From CAYTRP01 sp964625145 (GTDB lineage: Bacteria > Sumerlaeota > Sumerlaeia > SLMS01 > JAHLLQ01), in the NCBI GenBank assembly GCA_964625145.1, contig CAZVAQ010000140.1:1-9452 (forward strand): DNA of 9,452 nucleotides, written 5' to 3'. Positions 1 to 6,831 of this stretch are shown in pieces; positions within the stretch are counted from its first letter, which is position 1, and the number at the start of each line of letters is the position of its first letter. Made by a program: the position numbers and the translations under genes. The notes under the pieces are model-generated. The model did no database searches. It was given only the letters and a program-made list of their open reading frames with translations, and was not told the DNA's origin.

Positions 1-49
1 GTCGGGCGCAACGTCATGCGGCAAGCGCGCCGCCCAGTCGCCAAGAGCC

Positions 50-78
50 CAACGGCCGTTCACACGCCAGGGCCGTTG
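50..78. repeat. Short inverted repeat in gene-free left end
   Basis: CAACGGCC at 50-57 is mirrored by GGCCGTTG at 71-78 with a 13-base spacer, so the segment could fold into an 8-bp hairpin. No T tract follows, so it is not a convincing terminator. Apart from this hairpin and the repeat copies listed separately, bases 1-304 hold no gene I can support. Confidence 0.35.
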
Positions 79-82
79 TGTC

Positions 83-120
83 CCCCGCACCCGATCCCGG
101 CAGGGCCCGCAGTTGGATAG
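83..120 (+). repeat. Direct repeat, copy A (REP-like)
   Basis: This 38-base segment matches 180-217 at an offset of 97. The first 23 bases differ at one position (T95 against C192), and both copies end in TTGGATAG. It is a more diverged member of the repeat family that flanks the transposase remnant. Confidence 0.6.
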
Positions 121-179
121 ATTCGCTCCCGCCTTTCGTCGCCCGCGCACCCTCAAATTGTTCGGCAGACCTCCGAGTT

Positions 180-249
180 CCCCGCACCCGACCCCGGCAG
201 GGATCACATTTGGATAGCCTGGTATCGTCCCGCAGGGCGATGCCGGGTT
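180..249 (+). repeat. Direct repeat copy B and left arm of REP-like inverted repeat
   Basis: Bases 180-217 are the second copy of the direct repeat at 83-120. Bases 200-249 form the left arm of an inverted repeat whose right arm is at 600-650. The inner 24 bases (226-249) are the exact reverse complement of 600-623, and the next 19 match with two mismatches. The arm contains a GC-rich TCCCGCAGGGCGA core typical in style of REP sequences. It lies about 55 bases upstream of the transposase remnant. Confidence 0.75.
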
Positions 250-268
250 CGAGATCGCCAACATCTCC

Positions 269-286
269 GCACCCCGGAAGGGGTGC
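269..286. repeat. Perfect hairpin upstream of transposase remnant
   Basis: GCACCCC (269-275) pairs perfectly with GGGGTGC (280-286) around a GGAA loop. It sits 18 bases before the transposase start codon. Short GC-rich hairpins next to the gene are typical of REP elements, which RAYT transposases recognise. It could instead act as a translational or transcriptional attenuator. Confidence 0.55.
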
Positions 287-304
287 CACCCAGCGAGGAC
301 GCCA

Positions 305-589
305 ATGCCCGCCTACACCCGCTCGCTCTATCACGTCGTATTCGCAACCAAACAACGGCGCCCAACGCTCAATCCCGCTGGCCGCGAGGAACTTCTTGCC
401 TAATGTTGCGGAATCATCCGCGGAATGGACGCATACGTCCATCGCATCAACTGCGTGGAGGATCACATCCACATCCTGGTCGGACTCCCATCCACACTCA
501 GCATCTCACAATTTGTGCAACGCTTCAAATTGTCCTCCGGAAATTGGCTACGGGAGCAGCCTCTGTTCCCCCAGTTCGATCGCTGGCAG
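305..589 (+). pseudogene. Broken REP-associated IS200-like (Y1/HUH) transposase
   Basis: The frame opens with MPAYTRSLYHVVFATKQRRP, the usual N-terminus of the Y1 transposase (RAYT/IS200-like) family, and has a GAGG ribosome site 6 bases upstream. An in-frame TAA at 401-403 (codon 33) interrupts it at a point where relatives usually carry a tyrosine, so one TAT/TAC to TAA change would explain it. The same frame continues after the stop with HRINCVEDHIHILVGLPST, which carries the HUH pair (H54, H56), and with the conserved LFPQFDRWQ ending at 589. There the coding homology stops and the right inverted-repeat arm begins. The C-terminal part with the catalytic tyrosine is missing, so the protein cannot be active. 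The enzyme would nick and rejoin single-stranded DNA at REP hairpins. Identification is from recognised family motifs. Confidence 0.85.
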
Positions 590-599
590 GCCAAGCGCC

Positions 600-650
600 A
601 ACCCGGCATCGCCCTGCGGGACGGTACCGGGCTATCCAAATGCAATCCCT
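600..650 (-). repeat. Right arm of REP-like inverted repeat
   Basis: This segment is the reverse complement of 200-249: the first 24 bases are exact and the next 19 carry two mismatches (624 and 629). It begins about 10 bases after the last recognisable transposase codon, so it replaces or follows a lost 3' end of that gene. ATCCC TTC GGGAT (645-657) at its right edge forms a small hairpin. The two arms in opposite orientation around a transposase resemble the REP pairs that flank RAYT genes. Confidence 0.75.
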
Positions 651-757
651 TCGGGATCAAGTGCGACCCATGCGTGTGGGATTGAAGCAGACCGGTGGTT
701 AGGGGTTGGAGGACAAAGACAATCGCCCGCCCGAACTCGAGTTCAAAGTGGCATCCC

Positions 758-905
758 ATGGACCGCCAGGCTCCTGCCTGGCAAGACGCGAGTTGGCCAT
801 TCAATCTGTGGGAGGGATGGCGCGAGGAGCAACTCTTCGCGCCACTTTCTTTCTTCTATTGGTACCGCCCCTGACGGCCTGCCAGGCAGGAGCCTGGCGG
901 TCCAT
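758..905. mobile_element. 148-bp element with perfect 26-bp inverted ends (BIME/MITE-like)
   Basis: Bases 758-783 are the exact reverse complement of 880-905 over 26 bases. Each arm is itself a hairpin: GCCAGGC, loop TCCT, GCCTGGC in the left arm and its mirror in the right. The interior contains a third, longer hairpin at 818-844. No open frame in it looks like a real protein, and I see no target-site duplication outside the arms. Paired REP hairpins in opposite orientation define a bacterial interspersed mosaic element mobilised in trans by RAYT enzymes; a non-autonomous MITE is the alternative. The arm sequence differs from the 200-249/600-650 family, so two repeat families lie side by side. 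Confidence 0.65.
818..856 (+). terminator. Strong hairpin with T-rich tail
   Basis: TGGCGCGAGGAG (818-829) pairs with CTCTTCGCGCCA (833-844) over 12 positions, with one G-T wobble and a CAA triloop. CTTTCTTTCTTC follows on the plus strand. The shape fits an intrinsic terminator for plus-strand transcription, although no intact plus-strand gene precedes it. It may simply be the structural core of the surrounding 148-bp element. Confidence 0.35.
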
Positions 906-935
906 AAAAACAGAAAAATAGAAAGACGCTACAAA

Positions 936-3900
936 TCATAATTCAGAATTCATCATTATCACCCCGCCCAGTTCCCTTCCCACAAATCCCTGCTCCCTCA
1001 ACTGCCCAACCACCTCCGCCGCTTCGTCATTCCGCCCCAACAGGATCATCGCCGTCGCCTGTGTGCGCATGGCGTGATAGCGATTCGGTGCGCGTTCCTT
1101 CACCAGTTGCGACGCGCCCTCCAGCGCCGATTCCAGCTCGCGGCGGCCCTCTTCTTCGCGGCCGAGTTGCAGCAGGCATTGGCCGCGCAGCGCCCGCGCG
1201 TTGGCCAGCACCAATTGCTTGCCGGTGCGATCGGCGATTTCCCGGCTTCCGACTTCGCCGATCAACGCCCCCATCATTCGGGCGGCCTGGTCATGCGCTC
1301 CCAGATCGCGCAACGCACGCGCCCATACCGTTTGGTACTGCGCCTTGCGCAGCGGCCAATAGGCCACGGCGGGTGCCTTGGCCGACAGCTCGTCCAGGAT
1401 CTGGATCGCCTGATCCAATTCCTGCATGGCCAGTTGATCCTGGTCGTATTCCTGCATCAACGTGCCCACGATGCCGTGGGTCACTGCCAACCACGACTGG
1501 CTGATCACGTTTGATGGATCCTGGATTGCCGTGTCTCGCGAGATGACCGCGGCGCGCGACACCCATTCGATCCCCGCCTCGATGCCGCCCGACAATCCGA
1601 TCTCGATGTAGGCCTGGTAGATGTACGCCTCCGCCAAATGGCGCTGCCACTCGGCGTTGCGCGGGCTGAAGCCGATGATGCTTTCGATCTCCCCGATGGC
1701 CGCCAGGTTCTTCGCGCGCGCGACCTGCGGATCCCCCTGGTGCATCTCGATGAAGGCCTCGATGGCATCGGCCCGCGCCGTCTCCACGCGCCGGTACAGG
1801 TCATAGGAATTGTCAAAGGTCAGCAGCCTCAAGTCGGCCCGCGCCCTCTCCAACTGCCCGCGCGCGTCCTCCATCAACCCCTGTCGCGCCGCCTCGTCCG
1901 CGGCCTGGATAGCCATGCGCGCGCGCAATCGGCGTGCCTCCGGTCGCGTCGATTCGTATCCTTCCAACGTGCGAAGCAATCCGGCCACGTCGCGCAGCAA
2001 TGATTTCGCGAATTCCTCCTGCCCCATGAAGGTCATGGTTTCCGCCCGCAGCATCACGCTCTCGGTCGCCTGCAACAGCGCCCTCGTGCGCGTTGGATCG
2101 CGGCTGACCACTTCCTTGTGCAGCTTCTCGCTCGTGTGCAGCTCGTCCAAACCCTTCTCCACATCGCCGGTCCAGACCAGGATCCGCCCAACGCGGAAAC
2201 GCGAAGAAGCCAGGGCATCCACGACATCGATCTGTCCCGGATGATTCCGCTCCAGATCCTCCGTCAGGCGCAGTGATTCCCGGTAGGCGCGCATGGGTTC
2301 GCTGAGCATCAACGTGCGGTCCTTTGACTGCACGTCGCCCAGCACGCGCAACGCCCGCGCGCGGCGCAGCACCTCGCCCATCTCCTCCGAATGGCCCTCG
2401 CCGGACAGCGTCGCATAATACTGGTTCGCTTCGCTCGCCACACGGTCAATCAGGTCAAGGCGCCCGAGGCGTTCGAGGCTTTCATACAAATCGTCCACGA
2501 GAAAGTTCACCAACTCCTCGGCCTGTCGACGGCTTTCGATCGCTGCGCTTTCTCCGCGCTCTGCCGCTTCGCGCAGCTTGTGCGCTTCGTCCGCCCGATA
2601 GCCCAATCGCCACGCCATCACGGAAACCAGCCCGAGAAGCACGATGGTACCCACCATGAACACGCGCGCGGTCCATCGCAGGCTCGCCAGGTACAGCCGT
2701 CGCTTGCCGATCTCCTTCATCAGCGCGCGCCGCTTGGTCGTTGTGCTGATGCGTTCCACCTGCGCGGTTGCCAGCACCAGGTCCCGGTTGCGCAATGCCA
2801 GTTGCGAATACAGCACATGCAACTGCTCGCGGATGTCATCGATGTCCGGGTTGTCGGGCCAAAAACCCGCCGCGCGCTCGATGGCGCTCAACCCGCGCGC
2901 CAGCTCGCGATAATTCGGGCGCTTCGCCTCGATGATCTCGCGCGCTTCCTGCACCAGCATCATCGACTCGCGTCGCTTCCCCGCGCCGGTTTGGTAGGCC
3001 TTGATGCCCTCGATCAATTCCTTTGCCGTCTGGATGCGCCGGCTGATGTCGGATTCCAACGCGCGCATGCACAGGGATTCCAGCTCCTCCGGGATCTCCC
3101 TCTCCGGTGTGCGGTCCCGAGGCAGTTCAACCGTGCCGGACCTGGCCTCGATGAATGCCGCCTTGCTGTCCGGCGCTGCGTGGGGCGGAGTCCGCGTCAG
3201 CAGGAAATACAGCACCCCGCCCAGCAGATACACGTCCGTGTGCGGGCCGATGTTGACCGATGTGCTCTGCGTTTGTTCCGGGGCCATGAACGCAATGGTC
3301 CCCGCCGGATTCGGCGCGCTGTCGCACGTGGGCACGACGCCCGAGCTCAGCGATGTTTCCTGCTTCTTGGCGAGATCCTGGTCATAGATCAGCGCCAATC
3401 CCCAATCCATCAGCACCACTTCGCCGAATTCCCCGACCATCACCTGCGACGGCTTGATGTCCCGGTGCACCACCCCGCGCGAATGCGCAAACGCCACGGC
3501 CTGCGCCACGGAGACAAGAATCTGCAGATGCTTGTTCAGGAACTCCTGCGTCGGGTCGTTGTAATCATCCCAGATGATCTGGTCCCACGGCTTGCCGCGC
3601 ACCAACTTCATCGCCAGCAACGGACGCCCATTCTCGTCCAGCCCAAAGTCATACACCGGCACGATGTTGGGATGGTCGAGAGCCCCGGTGGTCAGCGCTT
3701 CCTGCCGGAAACCCTGCTCGCAGAATGAATTGGACCGTGAATGCTCCTTGGCAATCGTGTAGATGTCCTCGCGCACGCGCTTGATGGCGATCACGCGATG
3801 GAGCGAATGCTGGATGCCTTCCCACACCTCGCCAAACCCGCCCCTGCCGATGATGCGCCGCAACTCATAGCCATGCGTGACCTTCTCGGTCACGGTGATG

Positions 3901-4136
3901 CCGCTCTCCCGGCCCGCTTCGGCCACATCCATTTCCGTGACAGTGCCACGCGCGGGTTCCAGATCCAGATCGTCAAAGGTCAGCCGCGTCGGATTGTACG
4001 ACACCCGCGGGTCCGCTGGCATGCCCGGCGGCAATTCGTCGCCGCTGCCGGCAATGAAGGTTTGGCTTTCATCCATGCCCGTGGATCCCTTGTGTCCCCT
4101 CGTCCGCGATCCGTCGATGGTTGTTCCTTCACCCAT
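936..4136 (-). CDS. Transmembrane Ser/Thr protein kinase with TPR-like C-terminal half
   Basis: This 1066-residue protein would phosphorylate Ser/Thr in the cytoplasm and sense through its C-terminal part. Visible kinase elements are the glycine loop GRGGFGEVW (97-105), lysine K119 (VIAIK), alpha-C glutamate E146, catalytic loop HRDIKPSQ (224-231), DWG (244-246) and APE (285-287). The usual Mg-binding Asn of HRDxKxxN is Gln231. Residues 1-89 form a low-complexity extension. A helical linker (390-485) leads to one membrane segment (about 491-509), then a charged helix and the block VNFLVDDLYESLERLGRLDL (543-562), familiar from TPR-coupled bacterial kinases. The rest is helical and TPR-like to the end. 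It lies 27 bases downstream of dapF. The first ATG has AAGG only 2 bases away. Met21 (ATG 4074-4076), preceded by AAGGGA at 9 bases, is a credible alternative start. Substrates are unknown. Confidence 0.92.
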   Translation of the reverse strand: MGEGTTIDGSRTRGHKGSTGMDESQTFIAGSGDELPPGMPADPRVSYNPTRLTFDDLDLEPARGTVTEMDVAEAGRESGITVTEKVTHGYELRRIIGRGGFGEVWEGIQHSLHRVIAIKRVREDIYTIAKEHSRSNSFCEQGFRQEALTTGALDHPNIVPVYDFGLDENGRPLLAMKLVRGKPWDQIIWDDYNDPTQEFLNKHLQILVSVAQAVAFAHSRGVVHRDIKPSQVMVGEFGEVVLMDWGLALIYDQDLAKKQETSLSSGVVPTCDSAPNPAGTIAFMAPEQTQSTSVNIGPHTDVYLLGGVLYFLLTRTPPHAAPDSKAAFIEARSGTVELPRDRTPEREIPEELESLCMRALESDISRRIQTAKELIEGIKAYQTGAGKRRESMMLVQEAREIIEAKRPNYRELARGLSAIERAAGFWPDNPDIDDIREQLHVLYSQLALRNRDLVLATAQVERISTTTKRRALMKEIGKRRLYLASLRWTARVFMVGTIVLLGLVSVMAWRLGYRADEAHKLREAAERGESAAIESRRQAEELVNFLVDDLYESLERLGRLDLIDRVASEANQYYATLSGEGHSEEMGEVLRRARALRVLGDVQSKDRTLMLSEPMRAYRESLRLTEDLERNHPGQIDVVDALASSRFRVGRILVWTGDVEKGLDELHTSEKLHKEVVSRDPTRTRALLQATESVMLRAETMTFMGQEEFAKSLLRDVAGLLRTLEGYESTRPEARRLRARMAIQAADEAARQGLMEDARGQLERARADLRLLTFDNSYDLYRRVETARADAIEAFIEMHQGDPQVARAKNLAAIGEIESIIGFSPRNAEWQRHLAEAYIYQAYIEIGLSGGIEAGIEWVSRAAVISRDTAIQDPSNVISQSWLAVTHGIVGTLMQEYDQDQLAMQELDQAIQILDELSAKAPAVAYWPLRKAQYQTVWARALRDLGAHDQAARMMGALIGEVGSREIADRTGKQLVLANARALRGQCLLQLGREEEGRRELESALEGASQLVKERAPNRYHAMRTQATAMILLGRNDEAAEVVGQLREQGFVGRELGGVIMMNSEL

Positions 4137-4163
4137 CGCCTTGATGGTCAGCGCGTCAACCTG

Positions 4164-4985
4164 TCAAGGCCGCAGCCAGATTCCCTCATGCACCAGGCGC
4201 GCCGGCCCGGCCATCTCCACGTCCTGGGCTGTTGCGCCTTCCAACCGGAACGTGATCACCAACTCCCTGCCACTGGTGGTCAGCACGCGCAGCCGCACCG
4301 CGCCCTGCATCCCCGAGCGCACCGCATGGCTCCACGCCGAGGCGACGGAGCCAGTCCCGCATGCAAGCGTTTCCGCTTCCACGCCCCGCTCGTACGTGCG
4401 CACGCGGATCAGGTCGTCCCCAATCGGTTGCGCAAAGTTGATGTTCACCCCACGCGGCGCGAAGGCTTCATGGTACCGCAGCGCGCGCCCGACATTTTCC
4501 ACGTCCACGCTTTCGACATCATCCACCCATGGCACAAAGTGCGGGTTGCCCACGACCATGTAGTCGCCATCCCACGAGTGCCCATCCACCTTCGGCTGGC
4601 GCAGCTCCGGCGGGTCGACCATGGCGGGAAACTCGATGGCGACTCCGTCCTCCGTCAGGCGTGCGCGATGGACCCCTGCGTCCGTGACAAAGCGCATATC
4701 CTTTGGCGCGGCGCCGCGATGCACGGCAAAGGCGGCGATGCAGCGCGCCCCATTGCCGCACATCTCGCCGCGCGAACCATCGGCATTGTAGTAGATCATG
4801 CGGAAATGGGCCGCCGGGTCGGGCGACCGGTCCAGCACCAGCACACCATCCGAGCCCACGCCAAACTGCCGGTGGCAGACCTCGCGCACCAGATCGGCGG
4901 TCACCTCCGGGGAGCCATCCCGGACGTCCAGGGCCACAAAGTCATTTCCCGCGCCTTCGTATTTCCAGAAAGGGATCTTGGGCAT
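4164..4985 (-). CDS. dapF: Diaminopimelate epimerase
   Basis: DapF (EC 5.1.1.7) converts LL- to meso-diaminopimelate in the cytoplasm, for lysine and peptidoglycan synthesis. The 273-residue product has the family landmarks in order: KYEGAGNDFVALD at the N-terminus, FGVGSDGVL (41-49), YYNADGSRGEMCGNGARC with catalytic Cys76, GNPHFV (146-151), GVNINF (179-184), ERGVE (199-203) and ACGTGS with catalytic Cys209. I chose ATG 4983-4985 because an AAGGTGGGA ribosome site precedes it directly and the family normally begins a few residues before the GAGNDF motif. An in-frame ATG at 5022-5024 would add 13 polar residues. The length matches the usual 270-280 residues. The gene probably leads an operon with the kinase and is divergent from the pilin-like gene. 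Confidence 0.96.
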   Translation of the reverse strand: MPKIPFWKYEGAGNDFVALDVRDGSPEVTADLVREVCHRQFGVGSDGVLVLDRSPDPAAHFRMIYYNADGSRGEMCGNGARCIAAFAVHRGAAPKDMRFVTDAGVHRARLTEDGVAIEFPAMVDPPELRQPKVDGHSWDGDYMVVGNPHFVPWVDDVESVDVENVGRALRYHEAFAPRGVNINFAQPIGDDLIRVRTYERGVEAETLACGTGSVASAWSHAVRSGMQGAVRLRVLTTSGRELVITFRLEGATAQDVEMAGPARLVHEGIWLRP

Positions 4986-5097
4986 TCCCACCTTGCTCCG
5001 CCGGGCCGTGTGCCGTTCACTCATGGCCGAAATCTGCAGATCTCGCAGTGATCACGAGACTACGGCGTCTCCTTGGCGCCGCGCCGGAGTGTGCGCC
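4986..5097. promoter_or_regulatory. Divergent intergenic region with two palindromes
   Basis: The 112 bases between dapF and the pilin-like gene must carry both promoters if the two genes are divergently transcribed. Two perfect palindromes are visible, ATCTGCAGAT (5032-5041) and GTGATCAC (5048-5055), with centres 15 bases apart. They could be operator sites. I could not recognise convincing -35/-10 pairs on either strand. Confidence 0.3.
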
Positions 5098-5622
5098 ATG
5101 AAAAACACATGGGTCATCGTCATTATCGTGCTGGCAGCCTTCAGCCTGTGCTTCGTTGCGGTCTTTGGAATCCTGATTGCCATCGCCGTTCCCGGGTTCC
5201 TGCGCGCCCGCGAAGTCAGCCGCCGCAACGCCTGTCAGGAGAATCAGGCCAAAATCGAGGCGGCAGTCATGCAATATGTCCTGGAGAACCGTCTCACCGC
5301 CGTGGGCCACGATGGCGGCACCGGCTTTATGGATCTGGTGGGGAATCCAAACCAGGACGCCTTGAACCATCTGGTTTGGATGAGCGCCGACGACCCCCGG
5401 AAGGGTCAGGCCATCCTCTTTGGCGAAACCGAACTTGTCCGCTACGTGTCAATTTGCCCCGCTGGCGGCTATTATCACCTTCAGGACCCCGAGAGTTCCA
5501 CGGCCGTGTCCGACAACGTCGTGTATTGCACCCTGCGCCACCGTCCGGGTGTCCAGCCGACCTTCTATCATGTCTTCCCCGGCGAGGATCCGAACGCCGT
5601 CAAGCCCCTGTCCGGACAGTAA
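5098..5622 (+). CDS. Pilin-like single-pass membrane protein lacking a prepilin cleavage motif
   Basis: This 174-residue protein has one hydrophobic N-terminal segment (about 5-31) running into AIAVPGFLRAREVSRRNACQ, then a helix AKIEAAVMQYVLEN. That layout copies the N-terminal alpha helix of type IV pilin-like and type II secretion pseudopilin proteins, in which IPNFLRARE follows the hydrophobic stretch. The later CPAGGYYHL (120-128) matches the CPxGGxY motif of the same family. The usual GF[TS]LIE prepilin peptidase site is absent: the protein begins MKNTWVIVIIVLAAF, so it may stay membrane-anchored and uncleaved. Cys46, Cys120 and Cys144 could form a disulfide. The start is set by GGAG at 5086-5089, 8 bases before the ATG. 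The neighbours give no secretion or pilus genes. Function unknown; pilin-like fold is inferred. Confidence 0.82.
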   Translation: MKNTWVIVIIVLAAFSLCFVAVFGILIAIAVPGFLRAREVSRRNACQENQAKIEAAVMQYVLENRLTAVGHDGGTGFMDLVGNPNQDALNHLVWMSADDPRKGQAILFGETELVRYVSICPAGGYYHLQDPESSTAVSDNVVYCTLRHRPGVQPTFYHVFPGEDPNAVKPLSGQ

Positions 5623-5671
5623 GGGTTGGGACAGCAGGGGCAGCAGTGACGCCAAGGATGCCAAGGACAGC

Positions 5672-5694
5672 CAGTCCCGCCTCCCCGGGAACTG
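5672..5694. other. Hairpin downstream of pilin-like gene
   Basis: CAGTCCCG (5672-5679) pairs with CGGG plus ACTG (5686-5694) with one bulged A and a 6-base loop. It lies 50 bases after the stop codon of the pilin-like gene. No T run follows, so terminator function is uncertain. Confidence 0.3.
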
Positions 5695-5726
5695 CAATCC
5701 CATCTTGCTCCCGAGGGGGCTTCGCA

Positions 5727-5790
5727 TGGACCGTTGGGTCGCCGGTCGGATATGATTCGTGACCGGCAGTATGCGGCGCCCAAGGGCGCC
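5727..5790 (+). promoter_or_regulatory. Candidate sppA promoter with overlapping operator-like repeat and leader hairpin
   Basis: TATGAT (5751-5756) is one base from the sigma-70 -10 consensus, and TGGACC (5727-5732) is a weak -35 at 18 bases. The -10 lies inside the 13-base spacer of a perfect 7-bp inverted repeat, GCCGGTC (5741-5747) and GACCGGC (5761-5767), which could be a repressor site. A second perfect repeat, GGCGCCC AA GGGCGCC (5775-5790), lies in the predicted leader just before the ribosome site. All functional readings are inference. Confidence 0.4.
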
Positions 5791-5807
5791 ACTTGGGAGA
5801 GCCCTCC

Positions 5808-6788
5808 ATGAATGTCCGCCTTCTAGTCACCGCCGTCCTGCTGGGGTTCCTGTGCCTCGCCTCCACGGGGTGCGTTGCCATCTCGCTGTTTCCGCGTTCG
5901 GAGGTCCGCGAGGTCGTTTTCCAACCCGGCAGCGCCTTCCGCCCCGCCAAGATCGGCATCGTCGATGTGTCCGGAGTCATCGTCGGAGGGGGAGAGGGCG
6001 ACGGCGTGATGTCTCGCGATGGCTCCACCGTTTCGCTTGGAAAGAAGCTGCGCATGATCGAGCGCGATCCGCGCGTGAAGGCCGTCATCCTGCGCATCGA
6101 TTCACCCGGCGGGGGAGTCACTGCCAGCGATACCATGTACCACGAAGTGAAGCGCTTCAAGGAGAAGACCGGCATTCCCGTCTATGTGTCGATGGTGTCG
6201 CTCGCGGCTTCCGGTGGGTACTATGTCGCCATGGCCGCCGATGAAATCACTGCGCACCCCACCACCATCACCGGCTCCATCGGCGTGGTGGCTGGTTTCC
6301 CCCAAGCGACCGGCTTGATGGACATGGTTGGCGTGAAGTGGCACTCCATCACCAGCGGACCGCAGAAGGATTCAGGTGCATTCTATCGCGAGTTCACGGA
6401 TGAGGACCGCGCCATCTTCCAGGCACTCATTGATGACATGTACGAGAAGTTCCTCGCCATCGTAGCAGAGAATCGGAAGAACATCGACGAGGCAAAGCTG
6501 CGTGAGCTGGCGGACGGACGCGTCTACACCGCGGACCAAGCGCGCGAGGCAGGCCTCATCGACAGCGTCATGTATCTCGATGAGCTGGTCGAGCACGTGA
6601 AGAAGGAGCAGAAGCTCCGCAATCCAGCAGTGGTGATCTATACTGCTTCGGTGAACGATACGACCGACAGCCTGTATGCCACGCAGCGGGGCTCTGCTTC
6701 GCCCGAGGTGAACCTCGTCCGCATCAACGCCTCACCATGGGAAGCCATGGGCAACGGCGAACCCTTCCAGTACCTTTGGGTTCCGTGA
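5808..6788 (+). CDS. sppA: Signal peptide peptidase SppA-type, S49 serine protease (lipoprotein-like)
   Basis: This 326-residue protein belongs to peptidase family S49, which degrades signal peptides and other peptides at the membrane with a Ser-Lys dyad. Visible features are the N-terminal hydrophobic segment MNVRLLVTAVLLGFLCLAS ending in STGC (Cys22), KIGIVDVSGVI, the RIDSPGGGV motif (96-104), SLAASGGYYVAMAAD with the expected nucleophile Ser135, GSIGVV, and SGPQKDSG with the expected general base Lys187. The length fits short, single-domain SppA enzymes. The start at ATG 5808 is supported by GGGAG 8 bases upstream; a TTG at 5793 is less likely. The STGC sequence suggests a lipoprotein anchor rather than the usual single membrane helix, although the -3 residue (Ser) is not ideal for a lipobox. 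It is 43 bases from accD, probably in one transcript. Confidence 0.93.
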   Translation: MNVRLLVTAVLLGFLCLASTGCVAISLFPRSEVREVVFQPGSAFRPAKIGIVDVSGVIVGGGEGDGVMSRDGSTVSLGKKLRMIERDPRVKAVILRIDSPGGGVTASDTMYHEVKRFKEKTGIPVYVSMVSLAASGGYYVAMAADEITAHPTTITGSIGVVAGFPQATGLMDMVGVKWHSITSGPQKDSGAFYREFTDEDRAIFQALIDDMYEKFLAIVAENRKNIDEAKLRELADGRVYTADQAREAGLIDSVMYLDELVEHVKKEQKLRNPAVVIYTASVNDTTDSLYATQRGSASPEVNLVRINASPWEAMGNGEPFQYLWVP

Positions 6789-6831
6789 GGCGCGAATCCG
6801 CGGAAAGCCCCCGCTTCCAGGAGAATCGATC

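Noticed and set aside
758..905. CRISPR array or attachment site
   Set aside because: There are only two copies, in opposite orientation, with no regular spacers, no adjacent cas or integrase gene and no tRNA.
78..941. Long plus-strand open frame of 287 codons across the left region
   Set aside because: It runs through the repeats, the 26-bp inverted arms and, out of frame, the transposase remnant. The protein is rich in Ser, Pro and Arg with no recognisable domain. It is open because of high GC content.
2391..3728. Plus-strand open frame of 445 codons opposite the kinase
   Set aside because: It is antisense to a gene with clear kinase motifs. Its His/Arg/Gln-rich product has no domain and there is no ribosome site. 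It is a GC-driven shadow.
3741..5051. Plus-strand open frame of 436 codons opposite the kinase start and dapF
   Set aside because: It covers the opposite strand of two well-supported genes and their junction, and the translation has no family features.
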